From Eubacteriales bacterium (GTDB lineage Bacteria; Bacillota; Clostridia; Acetivibrionales; STF1-152): 13,715 nucleotides of DNA. The position numbers and the translations under genes are program-made. Of this stretch, positions 1 to 7,588 are shown piece after piece. The DNA lies in assembly GCA_028703215.1 (NCBI GenBank), contig JAQVNH010000008.1, positions 1 to 13,715 on the forward strand, written 5' to 3'. Positions within the stretch are counted from its first letter, which is position 1, and every line of letters begins with the position of its first letter. Below the pieces are notes generated by a model, which did no database searches, was not told where the DNA came from, and saw nothing but the letters and a program-made list of their open reading frames with translations.

Positions 1-58
1 GATATACTACGCCATCCATATCAACAATAAACCCCTTTTTTTCAGCAAAAACGCCCAC
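1..58 (-). CDS. NagD-type HAD-superfamily phosphatase, N-terminal fragment
   Basis: Only the first 19 codons lie in the window; the gene runs off the left edge. Read on the minus strand from a GTG at 58, the peptide is MGVFAEKKGFIVDMDGVVY. The stretch GFIVDMDGVVY is motif I of HAD hydrolases: the first Asp of DxD is the phosphorylated nucleophile, and DMDGVxY is typical of the NagD/4-nitrophenylphosphatase branch, which removes phosphate from sugar phosphates or nucleotides. The GTG start is supported by an AAAGGAG ribosome binding site (68-74) nine bases upstream and a good promoter beyond it. An open frame continues upstream of the GTG without family resemblance, so I chose the GTG. The gene is divergent from the sugar-type operon at 297, which may or may not reflect a shared substrate. 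Substrate unknown. Confidence 0.72.
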   Translation of the reverse strand, partial: MGVFAEKKGFIVDMDGVVY

Positions 59-109
59 GGCAATATGCTCCTTTGCAGTTAAATCATTGTGTAAAAACGA
101 CCCGCACCC

Positions 110-138
110 ATTATATTTGAATTGCCTTCTCTTTGCAA
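110..138 (-). promoter_or_regulatory. Promoter of the HAD phosphatase gene
   Basis: On the minus strand TTGCAA (133-138) and TATAAT (110-115) are separated by 17 bases, a near-consensus sigma-A promoter. Transcription would start near 103, giving a leader of about 45 nt before the GTG at 58. Confidence 0.6.
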
Positions 139-198
139 TCTGAGCAAGCACGTTTGTGCAATATTTGAATGAAACAACATAAAGAAGACGAAAAAAAC

Positions 199-248
199 AT
201 CGATTTATGATACGATAATTACTGATAATATCGATTTTAAGATATAAT
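199..248 (+). promoter_or_regulatory. Promoter and putative operator of the four-gene operon
   Basis: A perfect TATAAT -10 box lies at 243-248. The best -35 is weak (TTACTG at 219-224, 18-nt spacer), which would fit an activated promoter. Upstream are two kinds of direct repeat: ATCGATTT at 199-206 and 230-237 (31 bp apart, about three helical turns), and GATAAT at 214-219 and 224-229 (10 bp apart). These may be regulator sites, but the region is A/T-rich and chance is possible. Confidence 0.45.
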
Positions 249-296
249 GAATATTGCTTTCCCTTTTACTTAAAAATATAAAATGGGGTGAAAAAA

Positions 297-1382
297 ATGG
301 AAGAGAAAACCGTGCAAAGAATGTCTTATCCAGAGATTAGAGAAGAGCTTGAAATCATTTGGGAAAACGCCAAACCGCATATGGCTCCGAAATGCAGATG
401 CTGCAGAGAATGCAACAGTGTAAACTGCAGAAGGGTGGAGAGCGAAAGGGCAAAAACTGCCGAAAGAAATTACAGAAAGCTTCAGCAGATAAAAATCATC
501 ACCGACACTTTGTACGATGGCGGAGATGGTAGTGAAATAGACTCCTCGATCGAACTTTTCGGAAAAATATTCAGAGCTCCGGTCTCATCGGCTCCCTTTG
601 GCAATGTCAAGAATTTCAATCCGAACACACGATTTCAAAGCGATTATTTTTTCAACAAGGCATTGATAGACGGCGTTTCCGATGCGGGCTGTCTCGGATG
701 GACCGGAGACACGTTAGACGCTCCGGGAGAAAGCGTTTATGAAGGACCTCTGCGCGCTATAGCGGAGAGAAACGGTTTGGGCATACCAGCTATTAAAGCC
801 TGGAATAAAGAGGAAATGCAAAAGAAGATCATTTTGGCTGACAAAGCCGGATGCATAGCAATTGCTAATGATATCGACTGTGTCGGGCTGCCGTATTTGT
901 CGGTCAACGGCAAAGGAAAAGTCTATCCTAAAACTCCCGAAGCAATAAAGGATATATTTTCAATAACAAAAACCCCCTATATCCTAAAAGGTATAATGTC
1001 AGCCAAAGGCGCAGAAAAAGCATTGGAAAGCGGGGCATCGGGAATAGTTGTCTCAAACCATGCCGGGAACGTATTGGATCAGGCGCTGGCTACAGTAGAG
1101 GTGCTTGAAGAGATAAAAAGAGTTATAGGAAATGAAATGGTAATTTTCGTTGACGGCGGTGTGCGGCATGGCGAGGATGTGTTCAAAATGCTTGCGCTGG
1201 GCGCAGACGCTGTAATGATAGGCCGGACGTATATCATTGCGGCCGAAGGCGGAGAGGCGCGCGGAGTGGAGCTGTATTCTCAGAAGATATGCTGGGAACT
1301 GCAAAATGCCATGCGCATGACAGGATGCAGAACTCTTAAGGATATTACGAAGGACAAAATTTTCATCACAAGAGAGTTCTGA
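297..1382 (+). CDS. FMN-dependent alpha-hydroxy-acid dehydrogenase-like protein with N-terminal Cys motif
   Basis: A 361-residue TIM-barrel flavoprotein of the lactate oxidase / glycolate oxidase family, presumably cytoplasmic. I start at ATG 297 because GGGG (284-287) is well spaced from it; a GTG at 288 overlaps that site. Visible family marks are the flavin-side Lys in YILKGI, the catalytic SNH block (His255), VDGGVRHG and ALGADAVMIGR. Residues 33-44 carry Cys33, Cys36, Cys39 and Cys44 in C-x2-C-x2-C-x4-C spacing, plus an extra Cys35. This arrangement is known from clostridial members and could bind an Fe-S cluster or metal. The canonical block is SNHGGRQLD; here it reads SNHAGNVLD, so the Arg that binds the substrate carboxylate is Asn258. 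The substrate may therefore not be a simple 2-hydroxy acid. It is the first gene of a four-gene operon. Family assignment is firm; the reaction is unknown. Confidence 0.85.
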   Translation: MEEKTVQRMSYPEIREELEIIWENAKPHMAPKCRCCRECNSVNCRRVESERAKTAERNYRKLQQIKIITDTLYDGGDGSEIDSSIELFGKIFRAPVSSAPFGNVKNFNPNTRFQSDYFFNKALIDGVSDAGCLGWTGDTLDAPGESVYEGPLRAIAERNGLGIPAIKAWNKEEMQKKIILADKAGCIAIANDIDCVGLPYLSVNGKGKVYPKTPEAIKDIFSITKTPYILKGIMSAKGAEKALESGASGIVVSNHAGNVLDQALATVEVLEEIKRVIGNEMVIFVDGGVRHGEDVFKMLALGADAVMIGRTYIIAAEGGEARGVELYSQKICWELQNAMRMTGCRTLKDITKDKIFITREF

Positions 1383-1431
1383 TGATCGCTGATAAAACAA
1401 GCAGACATTAAGAATATGGAGGGACACGATC

Positions 1432-2349
1432 ATGAACGAACCAATGCTGAAATATTTTAAGCCGGGAATAATCCATTTTATGGCTTTCCCATCGACCATG
1501 AAAGGTGAAGGCCCTATTTTGGAAACGGTAAAAAGAATTGCCTGTGACGATTATTTTACAGCCATCGAGGTCAGTTGGATCAAGGACCAAAAAATCAGAA
1601 AAGAAGTAAGTGAAATACTTGAAATAAGCCATATGCATGTGGGATACGGCGGACAGCCGAGACTGCTGACAACCGGTATGAATATCAACGACCTGGATGA
1701 GGCAGAGAGAAGAAAAGCCGTGGATTCCCTGAAAGAGGGCATAGATGAGGCATATGAGCTGGGAGCAAAGGGCTTTGCATTCCTCAGCGGCAAATATTCG
1801 GAAGAAACCAAAGAACGATCATACCGTGCTCTGCTGGCATCCACAAAAGAATTGTGTGCCTACGCAAAGCTCAAAGGGGATATCCGGGTCATACTGGAAA
1901 TATTTGACTATGATATCGACAAGAAGAGTCTGATCGGACCGGTCAATCTGGCAAAAAAATTTGCTGAGGATGTTAAAAAGGAACATGACAACTTCGGATT
2001 GATGGCTGACCTTAGTCATATACCTATGCTGCATGAAAGCTGTGAGGAATCGATCTACCCGATAATAGAACACCTGGTCCATGCGCATATGGGGAATACA
2101 GTTATCAAAGACAAGAGCTGCATTGCTTATGGAGACACACATCCGAGATTTGGATTTCCGGACAGCGAAAACGATGTGGACGAGCTGGTCGAATATCTCA
2201 GAGTTCTTATAAAATCAGGATTTTTAAATAAAAAGGATCCCCCCATTCTAAGCTTTGAAGTTAAACCGTGGGGAGATGAGGATCCTGAGCTTGTCATAGC
2301 GAATGCGAAGAGAACGCTTAATGAGGCTTGGGCCAGACTTGAATTATAA
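1432..2349 (+). CDS. Xylose-isomerase-like TIM-barrel protein (sugar phosphate isomerase/epimerase family)
   Basis: A 305-residue protein of the AP-endonuclease-2-like barrel superfamily, which includes sugar isomerases, epimerases and dehydratases that use a divalent metal. Candidate metal ligands sit at the expected strand ends: Glu156 (LEIFDYD), Asp193 (ADLSH, with His196), His217 or His219 (HAHMGN) and Glu276 (SFEVKPW). The start ATG is preceded by GGAGGG at 1418-1423, eight bases away. It follows the dehydrogenase gene by 49 bases and precedes the transketolase pair by 50, so one transcript is likely. The context suggests an isomerisation or epimerisation feeding or draining a transketolase step. 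I do not recognise a specific characterised enzyme; hydroxypyruvate isomerase-like or tagatose 3-epimerase-like activities are alternatives that cannot be told apart here. Confidence 0.82.
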   Translation: MNEPMLKYFKPGIIHFMAFPSTMKGEGPILETVKRIACDDYFTAIEVSWIKDQKIRKEVSEILEISHMHVGYGGQPRLLTTGMNINDLDEAERRKAVDSLKEGIDEAYELGAKGFAFLSGKYSEETKERSYRALLASTKELCAYAKLKGDIRVILEIFDYDIDKKSLIGPVNLAKKFAEDVKKEHDNFGLMADLSHIPMLHESCEESIYPIIEHLVHAHMGNTVIKDKSCIAYGDTHPRFGFPDSENDVDELVEYLRVLIKSGFLNKKDPPILSFEVKPWGDEDPELVIANAKRTLNEAWARLEL

Positions 2350-2399
2350 ATCCCGGCTACCGATAACTCAAAAATAACATAGGTATAAAGGGGGATGAA

Positions 2400-3248
2400 A
2401 TGTATAGAGGTCTAAATGAATTTCAGCTGAAGGAAAAATCAAACGAGCTCAGATCGGCTATATTGGAGATGCTCTGCGAGGCGGGCTCGGGTCATTCGGG
2501 CGGCTCGCTGTCCAGTATCGATATACTGAACGTATTATATAACAATGTTTTGAGGCATGATCCGAAAAATCCGTCATGGAGCGAACGTGACAGGTTTATT
2601 CTTTCGAAGGGGCATGTATGTCCGGCGCTTTATGCCGTGCTTGCGGATTGCGGCTACTTTGATAAAAAGGAATTGTTAACTTTGCGAAAGTTCGGAAGCA
2701 TGCTTCAGGGTCATCCGGACATGCATAAAACGCCCGGGATCGAAGTCTCCTCGGGATCGCTCGGGCAGGGGTTGTCTGTTTCCGTAGGTATCGCTCTGGC
2801 GGCAAAAATTAATGGCGATAAAATAAGAACGTATTGCCTGACGGGTGACGGAGAAATGCAGGAGGGCCAGATCTGGGAAGCCCTAATGGCTGCAGGGCAT
2901 TACAAACTGGACAATCTATGCGGGATAGTCGACAAGAATGAACTTCAGATTGACGGAGAAGTGAAGGATGTAATGGACATCGATCCTTTGACAGATAAGA
3001 TCAAAGCATTCAAATGGAATACCATAGAAATAAACGGGAACGATGTGATCCAAATTGAAAAAGCATTCAGGGAGGCTGCCGAATACAAAGGAAAACCGAC
3101 AATGATAATCGCCCGTACGATAAAAGGCAAAGGCGTTTCTTTCATGGAGAACGTCTGCGGATGGCATGGGGTCGCCCCGAATAAAGAACAGCTAAAATCA
3201 GCGCTGGCTGAGCTGAATACAGGCAGAAGGGAGAAAGACCAATGCTAA
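2400..3248 (+). CDS. Transketolase, N-terminal (thiamine diphosphate pyrophosphate-binding) subunit
   Basis: A 282-residue protein covering only the N-terminal third to half of a full transketolase. The thiamine diphosphate motif is clear: Gly149-Asp150-Gly151 in LTGDGEMQEG, then about 28 residues to Asn180 in VDKNELQIDG. Family histidines appear in GSGHSGG, SKGHVCPALY and LQGHPDMH, and GWHGVAPN closes the domain. The partner subunit follows immediately, overlapping by 7 bases, so translation is coupled. Transketolases move two-carbon ketol units between sugar phosphates. A GGGGG run (2390-2394) serves as ribosome binding site. Split transketolases are common in archaea and Clostridia and are often dedicated to a catabolic route rather than the main pentose phosphate pathway; the company of a barrel isomerase and a flavin dehydrogenase fits that reading, as inference. 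Confidence 0.93.
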   Translation: MYRGLNEFQLKEKSNELRSAILEMLCEAGSGHSGGSLSSIDILNVLYNNVLRHDPKNPSWSERDRFILSKGHVCPALYAVLADCGYFDKKELLTLRKFGSMLQGHPDMHKTPGIEVSSGSLGQGLSVSVGIALAAKINGDKIRTYCLTGDGEMQEGQIWEALMAAGHYKLDNLCGIVDKNELQIDGEVKDVMDIDPLTDKIKAFKWNTIEINGNDVIQIEKAFREAAEYKGKPTMIIARTIKGKGVSFMENVCGWHGVAPNKEQLKSALAELNTGRREKDQC

Positions 3249-4225
3249 ATGTTGAACTTCACACAAATCTAAATAATCCGGAAATGCTTCCTACAAGGGA
3301 TGGTTACGGCGAAGGCCTTACAGCGGCTGCCGGCGAAAACAATGATATTGTCGCGCTCGGGGCGGATATTTCAAGTTCAACGAGAGTAAACTGGTTCAGC
3401 GAAAAGTTCCCGGACAGATTTATCAGCATCGGGATAGCAGAACAAAACCAGATGGGTATAGCGGCAGGAATGGCATTGATGGGGAAAATACCGTTTGTAA
3501 CCAATTACGGCGTATTTCTTTCGGGCAGGGCTTGGGACCAGATAAGAACAACGGTATGCTACAGCAACCTTAATGTAAAGCTGGGGGGCGCGCACGGCGG
3601 TATTTCGGTCGGTCCTGACGGAGCCACGCATCAGGCGCTGGAGGAAATTGCAATTATGAGATGCCTGCCGAACATGACTGTGCTTGTGCCCGCGGATTCG
3701 ATCGAGACAAGAAAAGCCACGATGGCTGCCGCATCGATACACGGACCTGTTTACATAAGATTCGGAAGGGAAAAAATTCCTGTAATAACTGATGAAGGGA
3801 CACCCTATAAGATAGGCCGGGCTTATTGCTGCCGCGAAGGCAAGGATGTCGCTATAATCGCCTGCGGATCTATGGTATATGAGAGCCTTGCCGCCGCAAA
3901 AAAACTGGGTGAAATGGGAATTAGCGCAGCGGTGATAAACAATCACACCGTTAAACCAATAGATGAAGCCTCAATCGTTGAAGCTGCGAAGAAGACAGGC
4001 GCGGTTGTAACAGTTGAGGAGCATCAGGTAATGGGAGGGATGGGGAGTGCGGTTTTAGAGGTGCTTGCCCAAAAATGCCCTGTTCCTGTAAAGATGGTAG
4101 GTGTCATGGACCGCTTCGGACAATCGGGCGAGCCGGATATACTTATGAAGGAGTACGGCCTTTGCAGTGATGACATAGTATCTGCAGTCAAGGAAGTTTT
4201 GCAGATGAAAGATGCTCAAGGCTAA
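3242..4225 (+). CDS. Transketolase, C-terminal (pyrimidine-binding) subunit
   Basis: A 327-residue protein with the pyrimidine-binding domain followed by the C-terminal domain. The catalytic Glu that activates thiamine diphosphate is Glu67 in SIGIAEQNQMGIAAGMA. Further family marks are LGGAHGGISVGPDGATHQALEEIA, VLVPADSIE and VYIRFGRE; the C-terminal domain runs from about residue 190 with VTVEEHQVMGGMGSAV. The ATG lies inside the last codons of the N-subunit gene (7-base overlap), with AGGGAG near 3227-3232 as ribosome binding site. It forms the active enzyme with the preceding subunit, with active sites at the domain interface. It is the last gene of the operon; the terminator hairpin begins 33 bases after the stop. 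Which donor and acceptor sugars are used cannot be read from the sequence. Confidence 0.93.
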   Translation: MLNVELHTNLNNPEMLPTRDGYGEGLTAAAGENNDIVALGADISSSTRVNWFSEKFPDRFISIGIAEQNQMGIAAGMALMGKIPFVTNYGVFLSGRAWDQIRTTVCYSNLNVKLGGAHGGISVGPDGATHQALEEIAIMRCLPNMTVLVPADSIETRKATMAAASIHGPVYIRFGREKIPVITDEGTPYKIGRAYCCREGKDVAIIACGSMVYESLAAAKKLGEMGISAAVINNHTVKPIDEASIVEAAKKTGAVVTVEEHQVMGGMGSAVLEVLAQKCPVPVKMVGVMDRFGQSGEPDILMKEYGLCSDDIVSAVKEVLQMKDAQG

Positions 4226-4258
4226 CGGAAATAGATTATTTTAAATCCCGTGGAAATG

Positions 4259-4292
4259 AAAAACCCGTATCTGACAGCAGATGCGGGTTTTT
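4259..4292. terminator. Bidirectional rho-independent terminator between the transketolase operon and tRNA-Arg
   Basis: Left arm 4259-4273 and right arm 4278-4292 form a 15-bp stem with one G-U pair around an ACAG loop. The core is CCCG/CGGG, with an A-run on the left and a T-run on the right, so it works in both directions. On the minus strand it begins directly at the tRNA's CCA end. Confidence 0.88.
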
Positions 4293-4367
4293 GGTACTCC
4301 CGAGAGGAGTCGAACCTCCGACCAAAGGTTTAGGAAACCTCTGCTCTATCCACTGAGCTACGGGAGC
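4292..4367 (-). tRNA. tRNA-Arg (anticodon CCU)
   Basis: A 76-nt cloverleaf on the minus strand. The acceptor stem is GCTCCCG paired with CGGGAGT (first pair G-U), the D-arm is GCTC..GAGC, the anticodon arm is GAGGT-TTCCTAA-ACCTT giving anticodon CCT, and the T-arm is GGAGG-TTCGACT-CCTCT. The 3' CCA is encoded. It decodes AGG. The gene is convergent with the transketolase operon and shares its terminator. Confidence 0.95.
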
Positions 4368-4383
4368 CCGTGCAGCAGAATAC

Positions 4384-4413
4384 ATTTTACTATATGCGCG
4401 CTCTCCATGTCAA
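4384..4413 (-). promoter_or_regulatory. Promoter of tRNA-Arg
   Basis: On the minus strand a perfect TTGACA (4408-4413) is followed after 18 bases by TAAAAT (4384-4389). Transcription would start about 10 bases before the mature tRNA end. A GC-rich stretch lies in the spacer. Confidence 0.7.
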
Positions 4414-4550
4414 TTGAAAAGATAGGCTGAGGATCCTGATTCAAAACAGTCACCCGCGAAAGTAAGAACAAAAGTCAGACTATATTTCCCGGTTTCAAAA
4501 TAAAGTTTCTGAAAATATATAGTAATCATATAATATTGTAATGCGGTTTT

Positions 4551-4568
4551 TGATATAATTGATATAAT
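4551..4568 (+). promoter_or_regulatory. Twin extended -10 promoter of pepF
   Basis: GATATAATT occurs twice in tandem (4552-4560, 4561-4569). Each copy makes an extended -10 element TGaTATAAT (4551-4559 and 4560-4568). No good -35 is seen, as expected for extended -10 promoters. The leader would be about 80-95 nt. Confidence 0.5.
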
Positions 4569-4653
4569 TATATGGTTGATACAGTCTTTATGATATTGCA
4601 TTGCAAATATGCATTGAATAAAACTGAAGCAAAGTTTAACAGGGAGGCTGAAA

Positions 4654-6462
4654 ATGAAGGCAAATAAAAACGGCGCCTTGCCGTCCAGGGATTCGATCGA
4701 CAAGGCATATAAATGGAAATTGGAGGATTTATATGCAAGCGACAAATTGTGGGAAGAGGGCTTCAACGAAGTAAGAAAAATGATTTCGGATATCGAGAAA
4801 TATCACGGAAAACTTGCTGCCGATTCTGCAACTCTTGTTGCCTGTCAAAGGGATACGGAGGAATTGATGTCAAAAGCCGAGACTGTTTTTGCATATGCCC
4901 GGATGAGAAGAGATGAAGACAACGGCAATGCGACTTTTCAGGCTTATACCGACAGGGCTATGGCGCTCCTGACCGAAGCGTCAGCCGCAATTTCTTTCAT
5001 AGTGCCGGAGATAGTCGCAATGGATGAAGCTGTACTGAATAAATTTCTTGCTGAAAATAAAGAATTAGAGCCATACAAGCATTTTATTGCATCCAACTTA
5101 AGAATGAAAGCTCACATTTTAACCGGCAGGGAGGAGCAGATCCTTGCGCTGGCCGGGGAAATGGCGGAGGCCTCGTCCGAAATATATTCAATGTATAACA
5201 ATGCGGACATCCGTTTCCCGTATATCAAAGATGAAAACGGGAAAAAGGTTGAGTTGACAAAGGGGAGATATATCAAATTTATGGAGTCAACGAACAGAGA
5301 AGTCAGGAAGGATGCTTTCACCGCTTTGTATAAAACATATGCCGGCGTTCAGAACACGATGGCATCAACACTTTCAAATAATGTCAAAAAGGATAAGTTT
5401 TTCAGTGAAATCAGGAAGTACAATTCCTCGATGGAAGCGTCGCTTGACAGCGACAATATTTCGCCTGATGTTTACAACAACCTGATCGATACAGTTGATA
5501 AAAACATGAAGCTGCTGCACAGATATGTTGACCTCAGAAAAAAAATACTGAAGCTGGACGAGCTTCATATGTACGATCTGTACGTTCCTCTTGTTGAGGA
5601 GCCGGAAACCGATATCCCTTATGAAAAGGCCCTGGAAATGATCAAGAAAGGCCTCGAACCACTCGGAGAGAAATATGTTTCGGATATTGGCAATGCTTTC
5701 GAATCAGGATGGATAGATGTTTTTGAGAACCGCGGAAAAACAAGCGGGGCATATTCTTGGGGAAACTATATGTCGCACCCGTTCATACTGCTCAACTATC
5801 AGGGAACGCTGGACGATGTGTTCACCATAGCTCATGAGGGCGGACACGCCATGCATTCGTTTTACACCAACAAAAAACAAAGATACATCAATTCGCACTA
5901 CACTATATTTCTTGCTGAAGTGGCTTCTACTGTCAACGAATCGCTCCTCGTGGAATATATGCTCAAGAATACGACTGATAAAAAAAAGAAGGCTTATTTG
6001 CTTAACCACAGGCTTGAATCTTTCAGGGGGACTCTTTACAGACAAACTATGTTTGCCGAATTCGAGAAGATCATTCACGGACGAGCAGGAAAAGGCGGAG
6101 CGCTCACTGCAGAAGAATTGAACAGAACATATCATGATTTAAACAAGAAGTATTATGGCAAGGGAATGCTGGTTGATGAAGACATCATGCATGAATGGTC
6201 AAGGATACCGCATTTTTATACAAGCTTCTACGTATACAAATACGCGACAGGGATCTCGGCGGCAACCTCATTGGCAACGCGGATGCTTGCCGAAGGAAAA
6301 CCCGCAGTCGATAAATACCTTGAATTTCTCGCAAGCGGCTGCTCGGAATATTCGCTTGAACTTTTGAAAAAAGCGGGCGTGGATCTGACGACCCCAAAAC
6401 CGGTTCAGGACGCTTTGAATGTATTTGAGGCAACTTTAAATGAAATGGAAAAAATAATCTAG
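4654..6462 (+). CDS. pepF: Oligoendopeptidase F (peptidase family M3B)
   Basis: A 602-residue zinc metallopeptidase, the usual length for PepF. It cleaves short peptides (roughly 5-20 residues) in the cytoplasm after peptide uptake. The zinc site is HEGGH at residues 394-398, with Glu395 as catalytic base and Glu422 (FLAEVASTVNE) as the third ligand in the normal place. The C-terminal signature with HFYTSFYVYKYATG is also typical. The N-terminal helical region (about 20-180) matches the family's PepF N-domain. No signal peptide is present. AGGGAGG (4641-4647) lies six bases before the ATG. The gene is the first of an operon; the M29 aminopeptidase starts 13 bases after the stop, so together they would degrade oligopeptides to amino acids. 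Confidence 0.95.
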   Translation: MKANKNGALPSRDSIDKAYKWKLEDLYASDKLWEEGFNEVRKMISDIEKYHGKLAADSATLVACQRDTEELMSKAETVFAYARMRRDEDNGNATFQAYTDRAMALLTEASAAISFIVPEIVAMDEAVLNKFLAENKELEPYKHFIASNLRMKAHILTGREEQILALAGEMAEASSEIYSMYNNADIRFPYIKDENGKKVELTKGRYIKFMESTNREVRKDAFTALYKTYAGVQNTMASTLSNNVKKDKFFSEIRKYNSSMEASLDSDNISPDVYNNLIDTVDKNMKLLHRYVDLRKKILKLDELHMYDLYVPLVEEPETDIPYEKALEMIKKGLEPLGEKYVSDIGNAFESGWIDVFENRGKTSGAYSWGNYMSHPFILLNYQGTLDDVFTIAHEGGHAMHSFYTNKKQRYINSHYTIFLAEVASTVNESLLVEYMLKNTTDKKKKAYLLNHRLESFRGTLYRQTMFAEFEKIIHGRAGKGGALTAEELNRTYHDLNKKYYGKGMLVDEDIMHEWSRIPHFYTSFYVYKYATGISAATSLATRMLAEGKPAVDKYLEFLASGCSEYSLELLKKAGVDLTTPKPVQDALNVFEATLNEMEKII

Positions 6463-6475
6463 GGGGATCGCAGAT

Positions 6476-7588
6476 ATGAAGGATGCTCGCATTATAAAAC
6501 TTGCAAAGAATCTCGTGAATTATTCGACATCGATAAAAAGGGGAGAGAACGTCCTAGTTGATGTCCACGGCGACGGCATCGAACTCGCAAAGGAAATAGT
6601 AAAGGAAGTGTACCGCGCCGGAGGCGTGCCGTTTATATCCTTGAATGACCATGAAATGCAAAGGATAATATACAGCCAATGTACTGTGAAACAGATGAAG
6701 GAAATGGCTGAAGTTGAGCTTATCCGGATGAAGAAGATGGATTCCTACATAGGCATCCGAGCAGCAAGGAACACCGGCGAGCTTGGCGATGTACCGGCCG
6801 ATAAGATGAAAATATATATGAAAAATTATTCTGATCCGGTCACCGAGGAAAGAATCAACAACACGAAATGGGTCGTGCTGAGGTATCCAAACCATGCAAT
6901 GGCTCAGCTTTCGGGCATGGCAACCGAAAAATTTGAAGATTTCTACTTCAAGGTATGTAATATGGACTATAAAAAGATGTCCAAAGCGATGGATAAGCTG
7001 GTCGACGCAATGGAAAAAACCGACCGGGTAAGGATCAGGGGAAAAGGTACCGACCTGTCATTTTCGATCAAGGGCATGCCTGCGATCAAATGCGACGGAA
7101 CAATGAATATTCCGGATGGCGAAGTGTTCTCGGCGCCGATAAGAGAATCAGTAAATGGAGTTCTTCAGTACAATACTCCGTCTGAATACCAGGGTTTTAA
7201 ATATGAGAACATAAGGTTCGTTTTCAAAAACGGGAAAATCGTTGAAGCAGCGTCAAACGACAACGAACGACTCAACAAGGTTCTCGACACTGACGAAGGC
7301 GCAAGATTTATCGGGGAATTTTCGCTCGGAGTAAACCCATATATCGAAAAACCGATGATGGATACTCTGTTTGATGAAAAAATTGCCGGAAGCATACACT
7401 TCACTCCCGGAAGAGCTTACGAAGAATGCAATAACGGAAATAAATCAGCTATACACTGGGATCTGGTCTGCATTCAAAGGCCTGAATACGGCGGCGGAGA
7501 GATCTGGTTCGACGATACTCTGGTAAGAAAGGAAGGCTTGTTTGTCGTCGAAAATCTCAAGTGTCTGAATCCTGAAAATTTGAAATAG
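6476..7588 (+). CDS. Aminopeptidase of family M29 (AmpS/AmpT-like)
   Basis: A 370-residue cytoplasmic metallo-aminopeptidase. The N-terminal domain begins LAKNLVNYSTSIKRGENVLVDVHGDG, typical of the family. The C-terminal metal-binding region shows Glu216 (DGEVFSAP), Glu281 (IGEFSLGVNP), His308 (SIHFTPGRAYEE) and the His327-Trp-Asp329 pair (SAIHWDLV); by family resemblance these carry the two metal ions, but I assign them by eye. M29 enzymes remove N-terminal residues, often hydrophobic or basic, from peptides. Length is a little below the 400-410 residues common in Bacillus relatives. The start ATG follows AGGGGG (6461-6466). It is co-transcribed with pepF upstream and probably with the membrane protein downstream, 56 bases away. 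Confidence 0.9.
   Translation: MKDARIIKLAKNLVNYSTSIKRGENVLVDVHGDGIELAKEIVKEVYRAGGVPFISLNDHEMQRIIYSQCTVKQMKEMAEVELIRMKKMDSYIGIRAARNTGELGDVPADKMKIYMKNYSDPVTEERINNTKWVVLRYPNHAMAQLSGMATEKFEDFYFKVCNMDYKKMSKAMDKLVDAMEKTDRVRIRGKGTDLSFSIKGMPAIKCDGTMNIPDGEVFSAPIRESVNGVLQYNTPSEYQGFKYENIRFVFKNGKIVEAASNDNERLNKVLDTDEGARFIGEFSLGVNPYIEKPMMDTLFDEKIAGSIHFTPGRAYEECNNGNKSAIHWDLVCIQRPEYGGGEIWFDDTLVRKEGLFVVENLKCLNPENLK

Noticed and set aside
1053..1499. Minus-strand frame of 148 codons spanning the junction of the dehydrogenase and TIM-barrel genes
   Set aside because: Opposes two well-supported genes and shows no recognisable domain.
3377..3946. Minus-strand frame of 189 codons
   Set aside because: It lies wholly inside the transketolase C subunit, is rich in Cys, His, Ser and Arg without any domain pattern, and has no ribosome binding site of note: a shadow frame.
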